Assembly: GCA_964519095.1 (NCBI GenBank)
Contig: CAZFHV010000093.1
Coordinates: 1 to 13,354 of the forward strand
Reading direction: 5' to 3'
Length of the DNA stretch: 13,354 nt
Source: JAEHCY01 sp964519095
Lineage (GTDB): Bacteria > Pseudomonadota > Gammaproteobacteria > Chromatiales > Chromatiaceae
A program made the translations under genes and the position numbers. Positions within the stretch are counted from its first letter, which is position 1, and every line of letters starts with the position of its first letter. This document shows, piece by piece, positions 1 through 6,473 of the stretch. The notes under the pieces are model-generated. The model was not told the DNA's origin. It ran no database searches and saw nothing but the letters and a program-made list of their open reading frames with translations.

Positions 1-265
1 CGAACTGGTAGTGGATCGGGGAGGCGGGGCACGCCAGGTTGTAAATCTGGTCCACCTCCACGAACAGGGGAAAGGTGACGTCGTGACGCAGCAGCTCGAA
101 ATGGGAGTTGCCCAGCAGACCGATGAGGTTGTCCTTGGTGCCGGTGAAGAAGTTGTCGACACAGAGCACGTCTTCCCCCCGCGCCAGCAACCGCTCGCAG
201 AGGTGGGAGCCGAGAAAGCCGGCGCCGCCGGTCACCAGGATCCTTTGACGATTCAGCTCACGCAT
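1..265 (-). CDS. UDP-glucuronate decarboxylase (UDP-xylose synthase-like), 5' part only
   Basis: This is the N-terminal 88 residues of an extended short-chain dehydrogenase; the rest lies beyond the left window edge. The reading frame starts with ATG at 265-263 and has a GGAG ribosome binding site about 14 bases upstream. The Rossmann motif TGGAGFLGSH is at residues 12-21, followed by an acidic residue in VDNFFTG that would bind NAD ribose. The run NLACPASPIHYQ near residue 78 is typical of UDP-glucuronic acid decarboxylases, which convert UDP-glucuronate to UDP-xylose for surface polysaccharides. The family is known to use bound NAD+ in the cytosol. The YxxxK catalytic pair is outside the window, so a dTDP-glucose dehydratase-like relative cannot be fully excluded. 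It lies 157 bp downstream of galE on the same strand and may share its transcript. Confidence 0.85.
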   Translation of the reverse strand, partial: MRELNRQRILVTGGAGFLGSHLCERLLARGEDVLCVDNFFTGTKDNLIGLLGNSHFELLRHDVTFPLFVEVDQIYNLACPASPIHYQF

Positions 266-422
266 CGGGGTTGCTGCTCCAACAGGCCTAGCTTGATGAA
301 GGGGTCAGAGTCGGTTTCGGCGAGGGTCGAGGGATGGGCTTATCGCCGACGCGGCATAGCGTCTCGCGGGCAACCCAGCAGGAATGGATCGGCGGCGGTG
401 CGGTTCGCCACGGCGTCGCACC

Positions 423-1430
423 TCAGCCCTTGGTGGTGGCCTCGCCGGGACCCTTGAGGTACCAGCGCCAGGCGGTACCGACGATGTCCTGCAGGTCCGC
501 GTAGCGGGGCGTCCAGCCCAGCTCCGCGCGAATGCGGGTGGCATCACCCACCAGGCGCGCGGGATCGCCCGCCCGCCGTGGGCCGACGCGGACCGGCACC
601 GATCGGCCCGTCACCCGCTCGGCGGTCTCGATCACCTGCTTCACCGAAAAGCCCTGACCGTTGCCCAGGTTGTAGGCCGCGAATCCCTGCTGGTCCCCAA
701 GCCTAGCCAAGGCCCGAACATGGGCATCGGCCAGGTCGGTGACGTGGATGTAGTCGCGCACGCAGGTTCCGTCCGCGGTGTCGTAGTCGTCACCAAACGC
801 CGTGAGGTGGGGGAGGTCACCCGCGGCGGCGGCGAGGGTCAGGGGAATCAGGTGGGTCTCGGGGTCATGAAGCTCGCCCGTCTCGGCCTCGGGGTCCGCG
901 CCCGCGGCGTTGAAATAGCGCAGGGCCACGGCGGCCAACCCGTGGGCGCTGCCGAAGTCCTGGAGCATGCGCTCCACCATGAGCTTGGAGGCGCCGTAGG
1001 GATTGATGGGTTGCTGTGGATGGGTCTCGGTGATGGGATCCTGCTGGGGTACCCCATAGGTGGAGCAGGTGCTGGAGAACACCAGCTTACCGACCCCCTG
1101 GTCGCGCATCGCCTCGAGCAGGGTCAGGGTGCCCGCCACGTTGTTGCGGTAGTACTTGCCGGGATCGGCCACCGACTCGCCCACGTAGCAGAAGGCGGCG
1201 AAGTGCATCACCGCCTCCGGCTTATATCGCCGCAAGACCGCGTCGAGCCGGGCGCGATCGAGGATGTCTCCTTCCTCGAGAGGCCCCCAGCGCACCGCCC
1301 AGGGGTGACCGTAGACCAGGTTGTCGTAGGCGATCGGCAGGTAGCCGGCGGCGGCCAGGGCCTTGCAGGCGTGGCTACCGATGTAACCGGCCCCGCCGGT
1401 GACGAGGATGGGGGTGGAATGACTGCTCAC
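423..1430 (-). CDS. galE: UDP-glucose 4-epimerase
   Basis: The product interconverts UDP-glucose and UDP-galactose with tightly bound NAD, supplying galactose units for LPS or exopolysaccharide. The protein is 335 residues, close to the usual 330-350. Visible motifs are TGGAGYIGSH (residues 11-20), HFAAF at 76-80, SST at 119-121 with Thr121 as the likely catalytic hydroxyl, Tyr145-x-x-x-Lys149 (PYGASK), and RYFNAAGA. I chose GTG at 1430-1428 because the glycine motif then starts at the usual distance; the open frame continues upstream but without family similarity. An AGG lies about 8 bases before this GTG. The gene is divergent from the mechanosensitive channel and 157 bp upstream of the UDP-glucuronate decarboxylase, as expected for a nucleotide-sugar cluster. 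Identification is firm; preference for GlcNAc substrates cannot be read here. Confidence 0.95.
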   Translation of the reverse strand: MSSHSTPILVTGGAGYIGSHACKALAAAGYLPIAYDNLVYGHPWAVRWGPLEEGDILDRARLDAVLRRYKPEAVMHFAAFCYVGESVADPGKYYRNNVAGTLTLLEAMRDQGVGKLVFSSTCSTYGVPQQDPITETHPQQPINPYGASKLMVERMLQDFGSAHGLAAVALRYFNAAGADPEAETGELHDPETHLIPLTLAAAAGDLPHLTAFGDDYDTADGTCVRDYIHVTDLADAHVRALARLGDQQGFAAYNLGNGQGFSVKQVIETAERVTGRSVPVRVGPRRAGDPARLVGDATRIRAELGWTPRYADLQDIVGTAWRWYLKGPGEATTKG

Positions 1431-1531
1431 ACGGAGACCTGCGGGGATAGCGGGAGGATGCCGGGTAGGGCGGTGGGCGGCAATGGTACTGGAAAGCCTG
1501 CGGCCTTGGCGATTGCCACCCCGGGCGTGGG

Positions 1532-1556
1532 CGGACCCCTGTCCCGGTCCGGGGAC
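1532..1556. repeat. Overlapping GC-rich hairpins in the galE/MscS divergent spacer
   Basis: CGGACC (1532-1537) pairs with GGTCCG (1546-1551) across 8 bases, and GTCCC (1541-1545) pairs with GGGAC (1552-1556). The two stems compete for the same bases. The site is about 55 bp before the channel start, in the 181-bp divergent spacer where both promoters must lie. I found no convincing -35/-10 pair there. The hairpins may be a binding site or simply GC-rich coincidence. Confidence 0.3.
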
Positions 1557-1611
1557 CCGACCTTCGGTTATCCTAGCCGCCTGAGCCGCCCGAAGCCCCC
1601 CTGGTACCCAA

Positions 1612-4014
1612 ATGACCGCACCCCTGTCCCTGCTCCGCTCGCTGTTCGCGGCGATCCTCTCGCTGGCGGCGATCGATGGCAGTCTCGGCGCTGCGGACGG
1701 CACCGCCGCAGCGGCGAGCCTGGAGCAGGCGGAGGCAAGGCTGAAGGGCATCGAGGCGGCCTTGGGCGACGAGGCGCGACGGCTGCTCTCAGAGGCCCAG
1801 CTCAAGACCTATCTCACCCAGCTCAACCAGATTCGGGCCCAGGGGAGTGCCTGCGAGCAGGAGAACACGCCGCAGCTGGAACGGGTCCAGGGGGAGCTCG
1901 GCATCCTGAGCCCGGAGAAGCCGCCGGAGAAGTCCCCTGAGAAGGCTGAGGCGACCGCCGAGCAGCCCAAGCCGAGCGCCGTCCCGGCGGAGGGCAAGGA
2001 GCTCGAGCAACGGCGTCGTCAGCTGGAGCAGCAGCGGGAACAAATCACTGCCCGTCTCGCCGCCTGTCGCCTGTTGGTGTTCAAGAGCCAGGACCTGACC
2101 AACCGGGCGACCGCGCTCCAGCAGGGCTTGCTGGCGGATCGGCTAAAAGCCTTGGGTCCGAATCTCGTCGAGGTGCTCGGCACCAGTCTCAACGAGGCGG
2201 GACGTTGGTGGACTCTGACTCAGGACCTGATCTGGGTGGACAGCGGTATGGGACGCCTGGGCTGGCAGCAGTGGGCCGGCCTCGCGGGCTTCGCCCTACT
2301 GGGGTTCGGCTTGGGGGTGCTGGTGCGTCGGGGGCTGCGCCAGCGCCTGGCGGCGCGACCACCGGTGCGCGACGTGGCGGGCGCGGCCTTGATGGCGGTG
2401 CTGGCCTGTGGCGCCCGCTATGGCCCGGTGCTCGGGGGGACCTTGGGGGCGGCCCTCTATCTTACGGGGGTTCAGCGGCTGGGGTTCGAGCTGCCTTTCC
2501 TCACCGCCCTTGCCTACGGCTTGCTGGGCCTCTTCGCGGCAGGGGCCCTGATGCGGATGGTGCTCCGTCCCTGTAGCCCCGCTAGGCACTACCTGGAGCT
2601 GCCGGCAGACGTGGCCACTGCCCTGGCGCAACGGCTCTGGGTGCTGGGGGTGTTGAGCCTGACGGGGGTCCTGCTCTTCCAGACCCCCCTCCAGGAGCAC
2701 CTCCCCGAGTGGTTGGAGCTGCTGGCCCAGGATGTCTTCGTGGCAATCTATGTCCTCAACCTCATCTGGATCCTCTGGTTGGTGGGACGCTTCGAGCGCT
2801 GGCGAAGGGATTGGAAGCTCAGGGTCCTCATCACCCTGGCGGCGGCGGGGGCGCTCGGGGCGGAGTGGGCCGGTTACCGGGTCTTCAGCCAGTTCGTCAT
2901 CATCGGGGTCACCCTGACGCTCCTGCTGACCGCTCTGGGGCTGGCCCTGACCCGGCTGCTCGGAGATCTGTTCGACGGCCTCGATGAGGGCCGGCATGGT
3001 TGGCAGAGGCGGGCGCGAGGCTGGGTGGGGGTGCTGCCCGGGGAGCACGTCCCAGGCGCGGGCTGGATCCACATGCTCGTGGTGGTCCTCCTCTGGTCGG
3101 GGGTCGCCGCCGCCCTCTTGTGGATCTGGGGGGTCTCCGCCCAGGGCTTCGCCCTGATCGGCCTCTACCTCACCGAGGGCTTCCAGATCGGGGGCCTGAA
3201 GCTGGTCCCCACCAAGATCCTGCTGGCGATCCTGCTCCTGGCGCTGCTGCTTACCCTGACGCGCTGGATCAAGGGCCAGCTCAGCCGCCGCTGGCTCAGC
3301 AAGTTCCGTTTAGACCGCGGGGTCGGCGATGCCCTGGTGACCACCAGCGGCTACCTCGGGGCCACGGTCGCCGTGCTGCTGGCCCTCTCGGTGGCGGGCA
3401 TCGAGTTCACCAACCTGGCGATCGTGGCGGGCGCCCTCTCCGTGGGCATCGGTTTCGGCCTGCAGAACATCGTCAACAACTTCGTCTCGGGCCTGATCCT
3501 GCTCTTCGAGCGACCGGTCAAGACCGGGGACTTCATCGTGGTGGGTGGTACCCAGGGCTACGTCAAACGCATCAGCATCCGTTCCACCCAGATCGAGACC
3601 CCGGACCGGGCGGATGTCATCCTGCCCAATTCGGCCCTGATCTCGGGGCAGGTGACCAACTGGATGCTTCACGACCCCATGGGGCGGATCGCCGTGCCGG
3701 TGGGGGTCGCCCACGGCAGTGATACCCAGCGGGTGCGGGAGATCCTGTTGGGCATCGCCGCCCAGCACCCGGACGTGATCAAGGGACGACCCGGCGTATC
3801 CGACCCCAAGGTGCTGTTCCGGGCCTTCTCCGAGAACGCCTACCTGTTTGAGCTGCGTGCCGTGGTACGCCAGATCGACCGCCAGGGCGACGTCGTCAGC
3901 GACATCAACTTCGCAGTAGAGGCGGCGTTTCGTGCCCAGGGAATCGCGCTTCCCTGCCCGCCACCCGAGCGCCCACAACGTCCCGCCCCGGCCCCATCGG
4001 CTTCCGCCGGCTGA
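1612..4014 (+). CDS. Large MscS-family mechanosensitive channel (MscK/YbiO-like)
   Basis: This 800-residue inner-membrane protein should open on membrane tension and release solutes on hypo-osmotic shock. Residues 1 to about 26 look like a signal peptide. Residues about 35-180 are rich in Glu, Gln, Arg and Ala with heptad character, a predicted periplasmic coiled coil. About ten hydrophobic segments follow from residue 215 on. The MscS core is clear: the glycine/alanine-rich pore helix around residues 595-620 (VAGALSVGIGFGLQNIVNNF), then FERPVKTGDFI, the beta domain with TPDRADVILPNSALISGQVTNW, and the C-terminal alpha/beta cage. A proline-rich tail ends the protein. The length lies between YbiO (about 740) and MscK (about 1,120) of E. 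coli. The gene stands alone, divergent from galE and 59 bp before the next plus-strand gene. Channel class is firm; the exact subfamily is inferred. Confidence 0.93.
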   Translation: MTAPLSLLRSLFAAILSLAAIDGSLGAADGTAAAASLEQAEARLKGIEAALGDEARRLLSEAQLKTYLTQLNQIRAQGSACEQENTPQLERVQGELGILSPEKPPEKSPEKAEATAEQPKPSAVPAEGKELEQRRRQLEQQREQITARLAACRLLVFKSQDLTNRATALQQGLLADRLKALGPNLVEVLGTSLNEAGRWWTLTQDLIWVDSGMGRLGWQQWAGLAGFALLGFGLGVLVRRGLRQRLAARPPVRDVAGAALMAVLACGARYGPVLGGTLGAALYLTGVQRLGFELPFLTALAYGLLGLFAAGALMRMVLRPCSPARHYLELPADVATALAQRLWVLGVLSLTGVLLFQTPLQEHLPEWLELLAQDVFVAIYVLNLIWILWLVGRFERWRRDWKLRVLITLAAAGALGAEWAGYRVFSQFVIIGVTLTLLLTALGLALTRLLGDLFDGLDEGRHGWQRRARGWVGVLPGEHVPGAGWIHMLVVVLLWSGVAAALLWIWGVSAQGFALIGLYLTEGFQIGGLKLVPTKILLAILLLALLLTLTRWIKGQLSRRWLSKFRLDRGVGDALVTTSGYLGATVAVLLALSVAGIEFTNLAIVAGALSVGIGFGLQNIVNNFVSGLILLFERPVKTGDFIVVGGTQGYVKRISIRSTQIETPDRADVILPNSALISGQVTNWMLHDPMGRIAVPVGVAHGSDTQRVREILLGIAAQHPDVIKGRPGVSDPKVLFRAFSENAYLFELRAVVRQIDRQGDVVSDINFAVEAAFRAQGIALPCPPPERPQRPAPAPSASAG

Positions 4015-4073
4015 TTGCTTTCTTCTATTGAGGCGAATGGGTTAGGATAAATCGACGCGATAAGGGGTGGGCC

Positions 4074-4841
4074 ATGGCCAACTTCAGGACCCATGTGACG
4101 GTGGCGGCGCTGGTGAGCGGGGCCCTTGCCGCCAGCCTCTACGGGGTGGGTCGGGTGGCGCCGGAGGAGGTCTGGGCCCTCGCCGCCCTCGGGGCCGCGG
4201 GGGGTGTCCTGCCGGATCTCGATAGCGACCGATCCCGACCCCGTCGTTTTCTGTTCACTGCCCTGGGTGTACAGCTCGGGTTTCTCGCCCTGTTCGCGCT
4301 CGGCGCACAGCGCTCGCTGCTTGAGATGCTGGCGTTGCTGCTCGGGGTGTTCCTGCTGGTGCGCTATGGGCTGCACAGCCTGTTCGCCCGTTGTACCAGC
4401 CACCGCGGCATCTTCCATTCCCTGGCCGCCGCGGCCTTCTTTGGGCTGCTGACCACCGGCATCGCCCACCGATTCTTTGGCCGTGAGGCGCTCCAGGCTT
4501 GGCTGTGCGGGGCCTTTCTGGCCCTGGGCTATGGTATTCACCTGGCCCTCGATGAGCTCTATGCCGTGGACATCAGCGACCGCACCCTGAGGCGCAAGCG
4601 TTCCCTGGGCTCCGCCCTCAAACCCTTCGACCTAGGCTCCTGGCGAGTCTCCGCCGCCATGGTCTGCGCCCTGGTGGCTGCCTTCCTGGCCGCCCCTCGA
4701 GCAGATCCCTTCTTAGAGGTCTATGGTCGCGGCGATCTCTATCGGGACCTCTACCGGCGCCTCTTGCCCTCGGAAGGAGCGGCGAAGCCCCCAAGACCCT
4801 TGGCGGTGCGGCACCAGCCTGCCCCGCGGGGCAGGCCCTGA
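4074..4841 (+). CDS. YdjM/DUF457-type membrane-bound metal-dependent hydrolase
   Basis: The 255-residue product resembles the LexA-regulated inner-membrane hydrolase family represented by E. coli YdjM. Conserved polar residues sit beside hydrophobic helices: His7 in RTHV, the acidic LPDLDSD at 46-52, the pair SHRGIFHS (His110 and His115), and HLALDELYAVD (His156, Asp160, Asp166). These match the family's proposed metal ligands. Hydrophobic segments lie near residues 9-25, 33-48, 60-77, 82-103, 116-130, 142-158 and 193-208. The start is supported by an AAGGGG ribosome binding site 7 bases upstream. The substrate of this family is not established. It is followed after 20 bp by a glutamine amidotransferase, so the two are probably co-transcribed. 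No LexA-type box was recognised in the 59-bp upstream gap. Confidence 0.85.
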   Translation: MANFRTHVTVAALVSGALAASLYGVGRVAPEEVWALAALGAAGGVLPDLDSDRSRPRRFLFTALGVQLGFLALFALGAQRSLLEMLALLLGVFLLVRYGLHSLFARCTSHRGIFHSLAAAAFFGLLTTGIAHRFFGREALQAWLCGAFLALGYGIHLALDELYAVDISDRTLRRKRSLGSALKPFDLGSWRVSAAMVCALVAAFLAAPRADPFLEVYGRGDLYRDLYRRLLPSEGAAKPPRPLAVRHQPAPRGRP

Positions 4842-4861
4842 CCCCAACCCGAGGATCTGGC

Positions 4862-5557
4862 ATGAGGATCCATTGCATCCAGCACGTCCCCTTCGAAGGA
4901 CCCGCCAGCATCGCCGCCTGGGCAGAGGCTCGGGGTCACGGGGTCACCACCAGCCGCTTGGATAGGGGTGAGGCCATGCCCGACATCGGGAGCCTGGACT
5001 GGCTCCTGGTGATGGGTGGCCCCATGAGCGTGCATGAGGAGGAGCGCTACCCCTGGCTGGCGGCGGAGAAGACCTTCATCCGCCAGGTCATCGAGGCCGG
5101 CAAGACGATCATCGGGGTCTGTCTCGGGGGTCAGCTCATTGCCGCGGCGTTGGGTGCAGGGATACGAAAGGCGCCCCGCAAGGAGATCGGCTGGTTCCCG
5201 GTCAGCCTCACGCCGCAGGCGCGAGGGTCGGTGTTTGGGGATGCGCTGCCCGAGCGGTTCCTGGCCTTCCACTGGCACGGGGATACCTTCGATATCCCGC
5301 AGGGGGCGGCGCGGCTCGCCGAGACTCAGGCTTGCGCTAACCAGGCCTTTCTCTATCAGGGGCGGGTGCTGGGGCTGCAATTCCACCTGGAGGCGACACC
5401 GGGGAGCATCGCCGAGCTGGTCGCCCACTGTGCCGATGACCTGGTTCCGGGGCCCTTCGTGCAGACGGGGGAGGCGATCCGAGCCGGGGCCGAGGAGTGT
5501 TCCCAGCTCAACGAGCGCTTGTGGCGCCTGCTCGATCGGCTGCCCGTGCCGGCCTGA
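4862..5557 (+). CDS. Class I glutamine amidotransferase, GMP synthase-like stand-alone domain
   Basis: The 231-residue cytosolic protein has the full class I amidotransferase triad: Cys87 in the nucleophile elbow GVCLGGQ, and His175 and Glu177 in QFHLEA. The HWHGDTF motif and the MGGPMSV loop are typical of stand-alone GMP synthase-like amidotransferases. This family shares its fold with the GuaA N-terminal domain but has no synthetase half, and members act on assorted or unknown substrates, including gamma-glutamyl hydrolysis. The start ATG has a GAGG ribosome binding site, and the gene lies 20 bp after the YdjM-like hydrolase, suggesting one operon. It ends 23 bp from the convergent tpm stop, where hairpins overlap. 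The enzyme class is firm; the physiological substrate is unknown. Confidence 0.9.
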   Translation: MRIHCIQHVPFEGPASIAAWAEARGHGVTTSRLDRGEAMPDIGSLDWLLVMGGPMSVHEEERYPWLAAEKTFIRQVIEAGKTIIGVCLGGQLIAAALGAGIRKAPRKEIGWFPVSLTPQARGSVFGDALPERFLAFHWHGDTFDIPQGAARLAETQACANQAFLYQGRVLGLQFHLEATPGSIAELVAHCADDLVPGPFVQTGEAIRAGAEECSQLNERLWRLLDRLPVPA

Positions 5558-5599
5558 GGGGCCGGTTCCTCGGTGCCCCCTCAGCCCCTGGGGCTGAGG
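5554..5599. terminator. Overlapping hairpins between convergent genes, possible bidirectional terminator
   Basis: Two stems compete here. CTGAGGGGC (5554-5562) can pair with GCCCCCTCAG (5575-5584) with one bulged C. CCTCAGCCCC (5579-5588) can pair with GGGGCTGAGG (5590-5599), a perfect 10-bp palindrome around one base. The first starts within the last codons of the amidotransferase and the second overlaps the 3' end of tpm. There is no U-tract on either strand, so intrinsic termination is uncertain; the position between converging genes is the main support. Confidence 0.5.
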
Positions 5600-6240
5600 C
5601 GATAGACGCCCTCTCTGAGTCGGCTCAGGCCCCGCGCGGCCAGGCCCGGATTCTCTGCCAGCACCTCGATGTCGATCAGCCGCTCGATGCGGAACGCATC
5701 GCCGAAAAGCGCCGCCACCTCTTCCTCGGGCACGGAGAAGGGGGGTCCAGCCATCTCCGCCTGGTGGTATTCGAGGGTGATCAGGAGGCCCTGGCTGTCG
5801 GCCCGGGTCAGGGCGACGAGGCGGTCCGCGTAGGGGCGCCTCAGCTCGTGGGGTAGGGCGATCAGGGAGCCTCGATCGAACAAGGCGGCCAGCTCCCCCA
5901 CCTGCTCCCTCGCCAGATCGAAGAAGTCGCCGCACAGGAGGCGGATCTCGTCCACCTGGTAGCACTCGAAGGGGCCCTCCGCACTGCGATCTGGCTGGAG
6001 TCCCTGCTCCGAGAAAAAGCCCGCCACCGCCACCGGACTCAGCTCTACCCCGACCACCCGGTGGCCTTGGGCGGCCAGCCAGAGGAGATCCCGGGACTTG
6101 CCGCACAGCGGCACCAGGACCTGGCCCCCCGGGGGGAGGCCAAGCCGCGGCCAATAGGCCTCCAGAAGGGGGTTCACCTGCTCGAGGTGCCAGCCGATCT
6201 CGCCCCGCTGCCAGCGATCGTGCCAGAACTCTGGGGTCAC
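5581..6240 (-). CDS. tpm: Thiopurine S-methyltransferase, bacterial type
   Basis: The enzyme transfers a methyl group from S-adenosylmethionine to aromatic thiols; bacterial relatives also methylate selenium and tellurium oxyanions. The N-terminal signature FWHDRW is at residues 5-10, followed by the nucleotide-binding run VLVPLCGKSRDLLWLA and VVGVELSP (about residues 41-69), then LFDRGSLIALP. I chose GTG at 6240-6238: it gives 219 residues, close to the roughly 218 of pseudomonad enzymes, and has GAGGTG 8 bases upstream. An in-frame ATG at 6276 would add 12 unsupported residues. The start overlaps the stop of a 27-codon small ORF by GTGA, which suggests translational coupling. The stop lies inside a hairpin shared with the converging amidotransferase gene. 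A role in selenium or tellurium detoxification is inference only. Confidence 0.92.
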   Translation of the reverse strand: MTPEFWHDRWQRGEIGWHLEQVNPLLEAYWPRLGLPPGGQVLVPLCGKSRDLLWLAAQGHRVVGVELSPVAVAGFFSEQGLQPDRSAEGPFECYQVDEIRLLCGDFFDLAREQVGELAALFDRGSLIALPHELRRPYADRLVALTRADSQGLLITLEYHQAEMAGPPFSVPEEEVAALFGDAFRIERLIDIEVLAENPGLAARGLSRLREGVYRLSPRG

Positions 6241-6320
6241 CAGGCGCACACCTCGGTCTGGCGCCCTGCCCGGCATCGCGCAATCGCCGCCAGGCCTACC
6301 GTCTCCTGCTCGGCCGCCAT
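6237..6320 (-). CDS. Putative 27-residue small ORF upstream of tpm
   Basis: ATG at 6320-6318 follows a strong purine-rich ribosome binding site (AAAGGGGG, about 10 bases before the start). The frame runs 27 codons and its TGA at 6239-6237 overlaps the GTG start of tpm as GTGA. The peptide begins MAAEQETVGLAA and has two cysteines near its end (ARC and VCAW). I know no family for it. The good ribosome site belongs to this frame rather than to tpm, so it may be a leader peptide that couples translation into tpm. It could also be a chance frame in a leader, as 27 codons is too short to judge by composition. Confidence 0.4.
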   Translation of the reverse strand: MAAEQETVGLAAIARCRAGRQTEVCAW

Positions 6321-6353
6321 GGATGCTCGTCCCCCTTTCAAGGCCGAGACCTC

Positions 6354-6383
6354 AGGGTAGCGACCGCGCCGGTTTTGGTGCAA
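6354..6383 (-). promoter_or_regulatory. Weak sigma-70-like promoter candidate for the small ORF and tpm
   Basis: On the minus strand TTGCAC (6383-6378) is followed after 18 bases by TACCCT (6359-6354). This would start transcription near 6347, giving a leader of about 27 bases before the small ORF. The -35 matches well but the -10 poorly. It lies in the 233-bp gap after the sigma-54 regulator gene, so tpm could otherwise be read from upstream. Confidence 0.3.
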
Positions 6384-6473
6384 GGAAACCCGGGACTGCG
6401 TCCCTCGACAGCGCGCCGCTGGGGTAGCGGTAGCGGGAGTGCAGGGTTCGGAGGCAGGCGGTTGCAAGAGCAT

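Noticed and set aside
384..1940. 518-codon forward open frame across the galE region
   Set aside because: It lies antisense to galE, whose conserved motifs are unambiguous. Its translation is low-complexity Gly, Arg and Val typical of a shadow frame in GC-rich DNA.
2296..3072. 258-codon minus-strand frame inside the channel gene
   Set aside because: It is a shadow of the MscS-family gene, rich in Gln, Pro and His and without recognisable domains.
4751..6283. 510-codon minus-strand open frame
   Set aside because: It runs antisense to the amidotransferase gene and out of frame through tpm, with Arg, Gly and Pro-rich sequence and no motif.
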